Shown: piece after piece, positions 55,717 through 64,000 of the stretch | Layout of the letters: every line of letters starts with the position of its first letter | How positions within the stretch are numbered: position 1 is the stretch's first letter | From: Lonepinella sp051851555 | Lineage (GTDB): Bacteria; Pseudomonadota; Gammaproteobacteria; Enterobacterales; Pasteurellaceae | DNA length: 64,000 nt | Direction: 5' to 3' | Assembly (NCBI RefSeq): GCF_051851555.1 | Contig: NZ_JBPDVH010000002.1 | Location: 372,001 to 436,000, forward strand | Made by a program: the position numbers and the translations under genes | Notes under the pieces: model-generated | Told to the model about the DNA's origin: nothing | The model's input: the letters and a program-made list of their open reading frames with translations, nothing else | The model's database searches: none

Positions 55717-57726
55717 ATGCTACAAGTGAAATCCGCAGAAATTCATTTTAATCAAGAGAATACGCCAGTTTCTCAACAATTTGATGATGTGTATTTTTGT
55801 AATCAAGACGGCATGGCAGAAAGTGATTACGTCTTTGTGCAAGGCAATCAACTTTGGCAACGTTGGCTTAAATATAAACAAGCCCATTTTGTGATCGCTG
55901 AAACAGGCTTTGGTACAGGGTTAAATTTCTTTATTACCACCGCACTTTTTCGCCAATTTAGAGCCGAAAATCCGCAATCTCCGTTAAAACGACTGTTTTT
56001 TATTTCCTTTGAAAAATACCCGATTCCCATTGAATCCTTAAAACAGGCTCATCAAGCCTACGCTCAATTTGCCCATCTCACGCAATCTTTACAAGAGAAA
56101 TGGCTTGAACCGATCACAGGTTGCCAACGTTTTCATTTTGACGAAACGACCTTAGATCTCTGGTTTGGCGACATTAACGAACAACTTCCGCAACTCGGTG
56201 ATTATATGCAAAACCGCATTGACGCTTGGTTTTTAGATGGCTTTGCACCGAGCAAGAATCCAGATATGTGGAATAATCAACTTTACGATCAACTATATCG
56301 TTACACCAAACACAACGGCACATTTGCCACATTCACCGCTGCAAGTGCGGTGCGAAAAGGCTTAGAAAATGCCGGTTTTGCGGTAGAAAAACGCAAAGGA
56401 TTTGGCAAAAAACGAGAATGTTTGCATGGTCAAAAACTCACCAAAAATACACCGCACTTTGCTTTTCCTTGGTATCACTGGCAAACCGCCCAATTTGAAC
56501 AACAAGCGGAAATTGCGATTATCGGCGGTGGCATTGCCTCACTTTTTACCGCACTTGCCCTGTTGCAACGTGGAGCAAAAGTCACGCTTTATTGTGAAGA
56601 TGAACAACCTGCCTTAAACGCCTCAGGCAACAAACAAGGGGCATTTTATCCGCAATTAAGTGATGATGATATTCGCAATATTCGTTTCTATATTCATGCC
56701 TTTGCTTATGGTCAACAGCAACTCAGATGGGCAATCAAACAAGGCATTGAATTTGAACACCAATTTTGTGGGGTGGCATTGTGTGGTTATGATCAAAAAA
56801 GTGCGGTGAAATTAGATAAAATTTCGCAATATCAATGGCACAACAGTCTTTATCAACCGCTTAACCAACAACAATTATCGGATATTGTCGGCTTGCCACT
56901 ACCCTGTGGCGGAGGTTTTATTCCACAAGGTGCGTGGCTCAATCCTCGCCAATTTGTGCAAAACACCTTTGCTTATTTGCAAGCATTAGGCTTAACCCTA
57001 AAAACATCGCAAAAAATCACCGCACTTCAGCGACAAGAAGATAGTTGGCTGTTAACCAATCAACAGAGTGAACAGTTTCCACATCAAATTGTGATCCTTG
57101 CCAACGGTCATCAACTCAGTCAATTTGAGCAAACCCAACCCTTGCCAACTTACCCTGTACGTGGACAAGTGAGCCAAATTCCGACTAGCGAGAATTTACT
57201 GAAACTCAACACCGTACTTTGTTATGACGGCTATTTAACGCCAGTGGATCAATCGAAAATGAGCCACTGTATCGGTGCAAGCCACGTTAGGGATAATGCC
57301 ACTCGCCATTTTAGCCGAGAAGAACAGCAACAAAACCAACAAAAAATTCAACAAAACATTGGTGAAGATTGGACAAAAGAAGTGAATACTTCAAGTAATA
57401 TTGCAAGAGTGGGCGTTCGTTGTGCCATACGAGATCGCATGCCGTTAGTTGGTAACGTACCCAATTTTGAGCAACAACGTATTGATTACAAAAATATCTA
57501 CAACCTACGCCGCCGCAGACAACCCATTCCACAAGCAGCTAACTACCCAAATTTGTACCTCATTGGTGCATTAGGATCTCGAGGATTAACCTCCGCCCCT
57601 TTACTCGGCGAACTATTGGGTTCATTAATTTACGGCGAACCTTTGCCGTTAAGTGAAGATATTTTGCATAATTTGGTGGGAAATCGAAGTTGGTTAAGGA
57701 AGTTGTTGAAAGGGGGTGTGGTGTGA
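55717..57726 (+). CDS. mnmC: Bifunctional tRNA mnm5s2U34 biosynthesis protein MnmC
   Basis: The enzyme completes 5-methylaminomethyl-2-thiouridine at the wobble position of certain tRNAs. The N-terminal methyltransferase domain has AETGFGTGLNFF near residue 60 and DGFAPSKNPDMW near 178. The C-terminal FAD-dependent oxidase begins with the dinucleotide-binding IIGGGIASLFTALALLQRG near 268. The ATG at 55717, behind AAGGAA, gives 669 residues, normal for the fusion. Several uptake signals lie in the gene. Confidence 0.96.
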   Translation: MLQVKSAEIHFNQENTPVSQQFDDVYFCNQDGMAESDYVFVQGNQLWQRWLKYKQAHFVIAETGFGTGLNFFITTALFRQFRAENPQSPLKRLFFISFEKYPIPIESLKQAHQAYAQFAHLTQSLQEKWLEPITGCQRFHFDETTLDLWFGDINEQLPQLGDYMQNRIDAWFLDGFAPSKNPDMWNNQLYDQLYRYTKHNGTFATFTAASAVRKGLENAGFAVEKRKGFGKKRECLHGQKLTKNTPHFAFPWYHWQTAQFEQQAEIAIIGGGIASLFTALALLQRGAKVTLYCEDEQPALNASGNKQGAFYPQLSDDDIRNIRFYIHAFAYGQQQLRWAIKQGIEFEHQFCGVALCGYDQKSAVKLDKISQYQWHNSLYQPLNQQQLSDIVGLPLPCGGGFIPQGAWLNPRQFVQNTFAYLQALGLTLKTSQKITALQRQEDSWLLTNQQSEQFPHQIVILANGHQLSQFEQTQPLPTYPVRGQVSQIPTSENLLKLNTVLCYDGYLTPVDQSKMSHCIGASHVRDNATRHFSREEQQQNQQKIQQNIGEDWTKEVNTSSNIARVGVRCAIRDRMPLVGNVPNFEQQRIDYKNIYNLRRRRQPIPQAANYPNLYLIGALGSRGLTSAPLLGELLGSLIYGEPLPLSEDILHNLVGNRSWLRKLLKGGVV

Positions 57727-57777
57727 AAAATCGTGGCGATCACCTCGCCACGATGTCTTTCTTCAAGATAAAATGTG

Positions 57778-59040
57778 TTATTTCAGCAACCGCTCCACCA
57801 GTGCTGTATACATATTCACGCCAGTTTCTAATTGATTTTCATCAAAATCAAACTCGGCCTCATGATGACCCGCAGTACGATCTGCACCCAAGATAAAATA
57901 AATGGCTTTACCACCCTGATCTTGCACCCGTCTACCTAAAATTGTGGCATCTTCGCTGGCGTTAAAAGCATAATCTACGATTTCATTCACTTGCGGTTGT
58001 TGTAAAGCGATTTCACTGACTAAATCCACCAGTTCTTTGTCATTGAGCATATCCACCGCTTCGCCCATGATTTCCGTTTCATATTCCACATCAAAACTGA
58101 TAGCGATACCCTTGGCGATTTGCATCACTTGATCCACCATATATTGGTTAATCTCTTTATTTTCTCCCCGCACTTCAAGCTGAATTTCCGCTTTGCTTGG
58201 CACAACATTCCGTCCCTCGCCTGCGTTTAACACGCCAACGTTGATACGGGTCATACCGCCCCCATGGCGAGCAATGCCGTGTAATTGTGTCACCGCATGA
58301 GCTGCCGCTAACAAGGCATTTTTTCCTAAATGCGGTGCTGCACCTGCGTGAGCGGGTTTGCCACGATAGCGAATATCAATTTTGGTGGTAGAGAGGAAAT
58401 TTTTTAAATCAGGAATTACTGTCCCACTAAAGGCACAGAAACTAATATGTGAGCTAGCAAAATAATCGGCATCATCAATGGCCCCACTGGCAGCAATGGC
58501 AGCCGCACCTCGCACGCCTTCTTCCGCAGGTTGGAACACAATTTTGACTTTGCCCGTGTATTTATCTTTGTTTTGTGATAACCATAATGCTGTGCCTAAG
58601 CCAATAGTAATGTGTCCATCATGTCCGCAAGCGTGCATAAAGCCATCATTGATAGAGGCAAATCCGAGTTGATTTGGAATATGATTTTCCGCTTTGGTTT
58701 CCCCCACGTTGACACAATCAATATCAAAACGTAACGCTACGGTTTTCCCCGCTTTGCCTGAATCAAAAATCGCCACACAACCCGTGTAGCCGTCCATTTT
58801 ATCTAGCCATTTTTGTTTTGCACCATAGGCAAGGGCGTTTTGAATACCTTTTTCTACCACTTTTTGATTACGACCCCGCACAAAATCAGGGTTGATAATT
58901 TGTTTACCAAATAAAAGTTCTGCCCCCATTTCCTCTAAATAATCCGCAATACGGCTCGTTGTCCAAAATTCACTCCAACCTGTTTCGGGAAAACGATGAA
59001 ATTCACGTCGCCATTGGGTTAATTGATTTAAATTTGCCAT
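57778..59040 (-). CDS. M20 family metallo-amidohydrolase (AbgA-like)
   Basis: This 420-residue cytoplasmic enzyme has the M20D layout. FHRFPETGWSEF starts the catalytic domain, HACGHDGH near residue 145 and PAEEG near 178 are metal and catalytic sites, and a dimerisation domain with GKPAHAGAAPHLGKNAL lies at about 220-330. AbgA subunits hydrolyse p-aminobenzoyl-glutamate; related enzymes cut N-acyl amino acids. It lies 82 bp downstream of a DcuC-type carrier on the same strand, so the two probably import and hydrolyse one substrate. Which one is not clear. Confidence 0.82.
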   Translation of the reverse strand: MANLNQLTQWRREFHRFPETGWSEFWTTSRIADYLEEMGAELLFGKQIINPDFVRGRNQKVVEKGIQNALAYGAKQKWLDKMDGYTGCVAIFDSGKAGKTVALRFDIDCVNVGETKAENHIPNQLGFASINDGFMHACGHDGHITIGLGTALWLSQNKDKYTGKVKIVFQPAEEGVRGAAAIAASGAIDDADYFASSHISFCAFSGTVIPDLKNFLSTTKIDIRYRGKPAHAGAAPHLGKNALLAAAHAVTQLHGIARHGGGMTRINVGVLNAGEGRNVVPSKAEIQLEVRGENKEINQYMVDQVMQIAKGIAISFDVEYETEIMGEAVDMLNDKELVDLVSEIALQQPQVNEIVDYAFNASEDATILGRRVQDQGGKAIYFILGADRTAGHHEAEFDFDENQLETGVNMYTALVERLLK

Positions 59041-59122
59041 AATGATATTCCTTAAAAAGTCTGAAAAAACACACCGCAGTTTTGGAAAAATTAATCAAAG
59101 TGCGGTGTTTTTTGCATAAGTT

Positions 59123-60415
59123 TTATAACATAAACAACGCCAAGAACAAGGTTGCAACAATCATACCTGGTGCAGTACGTTTCACCATTTCCACAGGGCT
59201 AACCATAGCCAATCCTGCACAAACAATGGTCACGCCTGCAATAGGTGACGCAGTACGACCAATGGCTCCAGCAATAGCCGCCGCCATACCTAAATTCACA
59301 TGGGTATAGCCTAATTCTACGGCATGCGGTGTCACGGCTGTATTAAAGGCAATCGCTGCCGCATCACCTGACCCTGTGACTACACCCATTAAGAATGGAC
59401 CGATAGTAGACCCCCAACGCACAAATTCGTTAGAATGTTTTAAAAAGTCAATAGCAGAATCCACTGCACCTGTGGCTTTTAAACCCGCAACAAATACGCT
59501 AGCCGCAATAATAATACCTAACACATTGGCATAGGAATTACCCATCCCATTGAAAAATTCTTCGGTGATTTTAATCGGTGAAATCCGTGTAACCACTAAA
59601 GCATAAATGGCCCCAATTAACATGGCTTGTGGCACACCCATTTTGGTCCACTCTAAACCTGAAACCTGTTGCAGTGAAGTCCCACCAATCACCAAAATGA
59701 CTAGAGGAACTAACGGCGCAAGGGCATACAATAGATTCACTTTCTCAAAATGCGATTCTGTTTCTTGATTTTCTTGGAGATAAGCATCACGATGTTGTTG
59801 TCCGTAATCTTTAAATACTAGTGCTAAAATCGTCAATACCAATGCACCAATCGCACCTGTGATAAAAGTATAGGGTGCATGAGAAAGGTTGACTTCTGTA
59901 ATGGTTAAGCCCGACATTTCTGCAATCATAGCAGAGTGAGAAGACCCTGGACTCATCATGGAACCAAATGTCCCTGCTAAAATTGCCGCCCCTGCGGTGG
60001 CGGGACGTACACCCGCACTTTTTAACACGGGAATTAAGGTTGCGCCTACTGCCGCCGCACAGCCCGCTGCAGAGGGAATGGCGATATTAATAAAGAACGT
60101 AATAATTGTCGCAATCGGAATTAAAAAGAATTTTAAACCGCTTAAAGGTTTGGTGAGTAAATGCACTAAATGACTATCGCATTTAGTAAATTTCATCACA
60201 TAAGCAAAACCCATACTAGAACAGATCGCCATAATCAAACCGCCCGAAGTCATGGATTTAGCAAAGGCATCCAACGCCTCCATTGGTTTGAACGTTAAAA
60301 TTGCCATAATCAACCCCACGCCAATTAACACGGTGCGGGTTTCATATTTTTTGATTAAAAAGTAGATAGTAGCAATAATACCTAAAATTGCGATAATAGA
60401 ATTGAATTGAGCCAT
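59123..60415 (-). CDS. DcuC/YfcC-type anion carrier
   Basis: This 430-residue inner-membrane protein has about 12 hydrophobic segments and the DcuC family segments PSAAGCAAAVGATLIPVLK near residue 114 and GTFGSMMSPGSSHSAM near 150. DcuC exports succinate in anaerobic growth; homologues beside M20 amidohydrolases are thought to take up their amide or peptide substrates. The gene precedes the M20 gene and is divergent from yjjI. Confidence 0.82.
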   Translation of the reverse strand: MAQFNSIIAILGIIATIYFLIKKYETRTVLIGVGLIMAILTFKPMEALDAFAKSMTSGGLIMAICSSMGFAYVMKFTKCDSHLVHLLTKPLSGLKFFLIPIATIITFFINIAIPSAAGCAAAVGATLIPVLKSAGVRPATAGAAILAGTFGSMMSPGSSHSAMIAEMSGLTITEVNLSHAPYTFITGAIGALVLTILALVFKDYGQQHRDAYLQENQETESHFEKVNLLYALAPLVPLVILVIGGTSLQQVSGLEWTKMGVPQAMLIGAIYALVVTRISPIKITEEFFNGMGNSYANVLGIIIAASVFVAGLKATGAVDSAIDFLKHSNEFVRWGSTIGPFLMGVVTGSGDAAAIAFNTAVTPHAVELGYTHVNLGMAAAIAGAIGRTASPIAGVTIVCAGLAMVSPVEMVKRTAPGMIVATLFLALFML

Positions 60416-60489
60416 AATTATTCCTTAAAAAATATTTACTCATCGGATAAATCAGCGCTATTATGTAATGTAATTTCGTAAATGGAAAG

Positions 60490-60511
60490 GATCAATTTTA
60501 ATTTTTTGATC
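60490..60511. promoter_or_regulatory. Inverted repeat in the dcuC-like/yjjI divergent region
   Basis: GATCAA and TTGATC are separated by 10 bases in the 276-bp gap. Each arm resembles an FNR half-site (TTGAT/ATCAA), but the spacing is wrong for a standard FNR box. The gap also has TATGCTAAAATAC near 60650, a possible yjjI -10. Confidence 0.3.
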
Positions 60512-60691
60512 GCACTCGCAAAAAATAATTACAGATTGCAACTATCAGCCGTGGCAATGAACTATTCCCTTAAAATTTAAACAGATGACTTAACGAAGTT
60601 CCTCTCCGCCTGATCGAATATATTTTGCATAATCTTTTTTCCCTATGCTAAAATACCCTACGATTTTTATTGTTATTAAGGGGATTTCATT

Positions 60692-62230
60692 ATGCAAGCG
60701 ACCTTACAAGATATTTTGGACACGGTAAAATCGAATGCTCTCACCTACCATCAAAAATTGATGTGTTTAGGCAATATTGCAGAGCGTTTATTTAATCCGA
60801 CTGAATTATTGGGTTACACCGAAGAAGAATGGCAATATATTGAAAATCAAATGATTTGTGATTTGAATGAGGGGTATGCCATTTATCGCCCACGTTATAT
60901 TTTGCCTGATTATAACGTTTATATTCAAAAAGGCTGTAAATTCCTTGATTTACCACCACCGACCAACTTAGATGAAGCCCTTGACGGCTTATTAATTCTC
61001 TATTCTCACGTTCCCTCTATTACCACTTATCCTGTTTATATCGGTCGTCTTGATGTGTTGTTGGATCCGTTTATTACGGATGAAAAACAAGATTATATTA
61101 AAATTAAACGGTTCTTAAATCATATTGATAAAACCATTCCTGACTCGTTCTGCCACGCTAATGTAGGTCCTTACGACACCAAAGCGGGGCGGTTGATTTT
61201 GCAAGCGGTGATTGAGCTTGAAAATCCAACACCGAATATGAGTATTCGTTATGATAAAAACAAAACGTCTCGGGAATTTGCCGAATTGGCCGCTAAAGCC
61301 TGTTTGTTAGTGTCTAAACCGTCCTTTGCCAATGACGCTTATTATATTGCCGATCTTGGTGAAGAATATGGTATCGCCAGTTGTTATAATGCCTTGCCAG
61401 AATGTGGTGGTGCTTATACATTAACCCGTTTGCGTTTAGGTACCATTGGGCGTGCTTGTCAAAGCGTAGATGAAATGGTCAGTGAATTATTGCCGAAAGT
61501 GGCTAAACTTGCCCTTTCCACCATGGACAAACGGCATAAATTCTTGGTGGAACAAAGCAATTTCTTTGAAACCGATTTCTTGGTCAAAGAGGGCTTTATT
61601 AAACGCACCAATTTCACCAGTATGATTGCCATTGTTGGGCTTGCGGATGCCACTAATCACTTGCTCAAAAAAGAGGGCTTAAACGAAACCTTTGGACAAA
61701 GTCAGCGTGGTGATGAAATTGCTACCTTAATAATGGACAAACTCAAAGAAGTCAATGATGCACACAAAGGCTTGTATGTGGAACGCACCAATAATCAATA
61801 CTTGTTGCATGCGCAAGTGGGTGCGAGTAATCACGCCGAAGATAAAACCAACACGCCGGCACACCGTATTCGGGTGGGCGAAGAACCAACGTTATTAGCC
61901 CATTTAAAACAATCTGCCCCATTCCATAAATATTTCCCCTCTGGTACGGGCGATCTGTTTGCCTTTGACCAAACCTATACGGATCATTTGGATGCGGTGG
62001 TGGATATTATTGATGGCTCCTTTGCTAGCGGTTATCGCTACATCACGACCTATTTGAAAAACACCGATCTTATTCGGGTAACAGGTTATTTAGTCAAGAA
62101 AAGCGAAGTCGAACGTTATCGCAAAGGCGAGGCCGTGTTGCGAGATACCACTTGGTACGGTTCAGGCACGGATGATTGTGCCAACGTCTTTGATCGTCAG
62201 TTGCGTGATGAAGATGATGTAAATGCTTGA
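60692..62230 (+). CDS. yjjI: YjjI family glycyl radical enzyme
   Basis: This 512-residue oxygen-sensitive enzyme belongs to the DUF3029/YjjI group of glycyl radical enzymes. The radical-bearing Gly465 is in LIRVTGYLVKK; candidate active-site cysteines are Cys231 (ASCYNALP) and Cys238 (ECGG). It is the same size as E. coli YjjI (about 516). The reaction is not established. It overlaps its activase gene by 8 bp and is followed by a nucleoside carrier, echoing E. coli, where yjjI-yjjW lie next to the deo operon for deoxynucleoside breakdown. Confidence 0.9.
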   Translation: MQATLQDILDTVKSNALTYHQKLMCLGNIAERLFNPTELLGYTEEEWQYIENQMICDLNEGYAIYRPRYILPDYNVYIQKGCKFLDLPPPTNLDEALDGLLILYSHVPSITTYPVYIGRLDVLLDPFITDEKQDYIKIKRFLNHIDKTIPDSFCHANVGPYDTKAGRLILQAVIELENPTPNMSIRYDKNKTSREFAELAAKACLLVSKPSFANDAYYIADLGEEYGIASCYNALPECGGAYTLTRLRLGTIGRACQSVDEMVSELLPKVAKLALSTMDKRHKFLVEQSNFFETDFLVKEGFIKRTNFTSMIAIVGLADATNHLLKKEGLNETFGQSQRGDEIATLIMDKLKEVNDAHKGLYVERTNNQYLLHAQVGASNHAEDKTNTPAHRIRVGEEPTLLAHLKQSAPFHKYFPSGTGDLFAFDQTYTDHLDAVVDIIDGSFASGYRYITTYLKNTDLIRVTGYLVKKSEVERYRKGEAVLRDTTWYGSGTDDCANVFDRQLRDEDDVNA

Positions 62231-63020
62231 TGAGATGGATCTTTCGACAATACAGGTGCCATTACACCGCATTATTCCCTTTTCCAATGTGGAGGGGCAA
62301 GGTAATCGCACCAGTATTTTTTTGCAAGGATGCAAGCTGAATTGTTTATATTGCCACAATCCCGAAACTATTCCCCGTTATACTGACGAGGCCAAGCAAG
62401 TCAGCCTACAATATTTGTATGAGCAAGCCATGTCGGCGGTGCCATTTATTCGGGGGGTGACGGTGTCGGGTGGCGAACCAACGATTCATCATAAAAAATT
62501 GGTGCCCTTATTTCAGGCATTAAGAAAGCAAGGTTTAACTTGTTATTTGGACAGCAGCGGTTTTTTTGACTATGAGGTAATTGAACCGCTGATTGAGGTA
62601 ACGGACAAATTTCTATTTGACTTAAAAGGTGATGGCGAGGGATTGCAAACGTTGTGTTTTGATCGTAAAAATCAACAAGGCAAAGTGCCCGAACAGATTA
62701 TTCCGACCATTGCCCATATTAAGCCCGAAAATCTCGCCCGAAATTTGCAAAATTTAGCCAAATTATTGCCCCTTGGCAAAGTGGAAGAAGTGCGGTTAGT
62801 TTTTGTAACAACATTTTTTGATGCGCACCAACTGATTGAAAAAGTAGCTAAATTACTAGAACCTTATCCCGACGTACTGTTAAAAATTATTCGGGTACAT
62901 ACCAAAGGGACAAGGGATGAACAAGGTTTAACGCCGTTTGTTCCCACCATTGAACAAACGGACGAATTAGCGGCTTTTGCTAAACAATGTGGCATTCAAA
63001 AAATAACAACGATTTATTAA
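62223..63020 (+). CDS. yjjW: Glycyl radical enzyme activase YjjW
   Basis: This radical S-adenosylmethionine enzyme puts the glycyl radical on YjjI. The [4Fe-4S] motif is CKLNCLYC near residues 37-44, followed by VTVSGGEPT. In contrast to E. coli YjjW and many activases, there is no ferredoxin-like insert with extra cysteines after the CHNP motif, so the protein is compact at 265 residues. An alternative ATG four codons later (62235) is possible. The overlap with yjjI suggests coupled translation. Confidence 0.9.
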   Translation: MLDEMDLSTIQVPLHRIIPFSNVEGQGNRTSIFLQGCKLNCLYCHNPETIPRYTDEAKQVSLQYLYEQAMSAVPFIRGVTVSGGEPTIHHKKLVPLFQALRKQGLTCYLDSSGFFDYEVIEPLIEVTDKFLFDLKGDGEGLQTLCFDRKNQQGKVPEQIIPTIAHIKPENLARNLQNLAKLLPLGKVEEVRLVFVTTFFDAHQLIEKVAKLLEPYPDVLLKIIRVHTKGTRDEQGLTPFVPTIEQTDELAAFAKQCGIQKITTIY

Positions 63021-63039
63021 TTTAAAAAGGGATTAAAAT

Positions 63040-64000
63040 ATGGAAATATTCATGAGTATTATCGGCATTGTGGTGTTGTTAGCCATTGGGATTCTGCTTT
63101 CTAATAACAAACGCGCCATTAATTACCGCACTGTGCTAGGCGCATTGGCCATTCAGATTGGTTTTGCCGCCTTAATTCTTTATGTGCCTGCTGGACGTGA
63201 CGCCTTAATCGGCACGGCCAATGCCGTATCAAAAGTGATTGATTACGGCAACGAGGGGATCGCCTTTGTATTCGGTAACCTTGCCGATCCTAAAAGCATT
63301 GGCTTTATCTTTGCGGTGAAAGTGTTGCCCGTGATTATTTTCTTTTCTGCCTTAATTTCCGTACTCTATTATATCGGCATTATGCAGTGGGTAATCCGCA
63401 TTTTAGGCGGTGGCTTACAAAAAGCACTCGGTACCTCAAAAGCGGAATCCATGTCAGCAGCGGCCAATATTTTTGTGGGACAAACCGAGGCACCATTGGT
63501 CGTTCGCCCTTATGTCAGCAGAATGACCGAATCCGAATTATTTGCCATTATGGTGGGCGGTACCGCCTCCATTGCAGGCTCCGTATTGGCGGGTTATGCC
63601 GGTATGGGCGTGCCATTAACCTACTTGATTGCCGGTTCCTTTATGGCTGCCCCCGCAGGTTTGGTATTCGCCAAATTAATGTATCCACAAACCGAAAAAT
63701 TTAACGATTCATTGGATAACGTGGAAGATAAAGAACAACCCCATAATGTAGTTGAGGCGCTCGCCAATGGTGCAAGCTCAGGTTTAATGCTTGCGCTGAA
63801 TGTCGGTGCAATGTTAATCGCCTTTATTGCCGTAATCGCTTTATTAAATGGCTTGATTGGTTGGATCGGCGGTTGGTTTGGCATGGAGGAGCTGACCTTA
63901 CAAATTTTATTTGGTTATTTATTTAAACCTTTGGCATATCTAATCGGCGTGCCTTGGGCCGATTCCGACATTGCGGGGCAAATGATCGGCATGAAATTAG
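63040..64000 (+). CDS. NupC family concentrative nucleoside transporter (partial)
   Basis: This Na+ or H+ coupled nucleoside carrier of the inner membrane (CNT family) runs off the window after 320 residues of about 400-420. MEIFMSIIGIVVLLAIGILL starts the protein; ALGTSKAESMSAAANIFVGQ and TEAPLVVRPY around residues 127-155 are the CNT binding-site motif. AAAAGGGA precedes the ATG. It lies 19 bp after yjjW, so it is probably in one operon with yjjI-yjjW. Confidence 0.92.
   Translation, partial: MEIFMSIIGIVVLLAIGILLSNNKRAINYRTVLGALAIQIGFAALILYVPAGRDALIGTANAVSKVIDYGNEGIAFVFGNLADPKSIGFIFAVKVLPVIIFFSALISVLYYIGIMQWVIRILGGGLQKALGTSKAESMSAAANIFVGQTEAPLVVRPYVSRMTESELFAIMVGGTASIAGSVLAGYAGMGVPLTYLIAGSFMAAPAGLVFAKLMYPQTEKFNDSLDNVEDKEQPHNVVEALANGASSGLMLALNVGAMLIAFIAVIALLNGLIGWIGGWFGMEELTLQILFGYLFKPLAYLIGVPWADSDIAGQMIGMKL

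Noticed and set aside
60480..60530. FNR box or CRP-S site before yjjI (TTGATCGCACTCGCA)
   Set aside because: The half-sites are present but the spacing fits neither FNR (N4) nor CRP-S (N6), so only the simple inverted repeat is recorded.

Overview
The window is chromosomal DNA from a member of the Pasteurellaceae, in the branch that uses the Haemophilus-type DNA uptake signal. The 9-mer AAGTGCGGT or its complement recurs about every 1.5-2 kb by eye, often as inverted pairs that double as terminators. The gene set and order (secM-secA-mutT, aroK-aroB-dam, fadR next to nhaB-dsbB, mrcA next to comABCDE, yceD-rpmF-plsX-fabHDG-acpP) also fit this family. A chromosomal nadV suggests an organism that does not need V factor. 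The SecM arrest peptide HAPIRGSP is, as far as I recall, the one known from Mannheimia (Basfia) succiniciproducens. I cannot name the species.

Layout. 1-9.65 kb is core: partial brnQ, an LTA-synthase-type phosphotransferase, three tandem tRNA-Val genes, gltX, tRNA-Ala, def, a CPA1 Na+/H+ antiporter and tex. 9.7-21.4 kb is an accessory island: an Rpn nuclease gene, an 8.5-kb trimeric autotransporter adhesin gene whose promoter abuts a (TTG)24 tract, and a second Rpn locus carrying a 362-bp tandem duplication. I saw no uptake signal in this stretch. 21.4-46.7 kb is core again: mutT-secA-secM, dciA, nadV, dam-aroB-aroK-xerD-fadR, nhaB-dsbB, a DUF554 gene, mrcA, the competence operon comABCDE, then the phospholipid and fatty-acid cluster. 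46.7-54.3 kb is a second accessory stretch: an IS256-family pseudogene, a surface-polymer O-acylation module (lipoprotein esterase, SGNH protein, MBOAT protein), a solitary IS end and two paralogous lipoproteins. 54.3-64 kb holds fabB, mnmC, an M20 amidohydrolase with a DcuC-type carrier, and the glycyl-radical pair yjjI-yjjW followed by a nupC-type nucleoside carrier cut by the window end.

The most interesting points are regulatory or nested. Both Rpn genes carry a strong Shine-Dalgarno and internal ATG at about residue 223, which would give a separate C-terminal protein. This matches the known intragenic antitoxin arrangement (RpnL/RpnS). At the second locus exactly this part, with its ribosome binding site, has been duplicated into a free-standing antitoxin-like ORF. 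The adhesin promoter looks phase-variable and its leader holds a terminator-like hairpin. The end of secM can pair over 10 bp with the secA start codon, positioned so that a ribosome stalled on the arrest peptide would open it.
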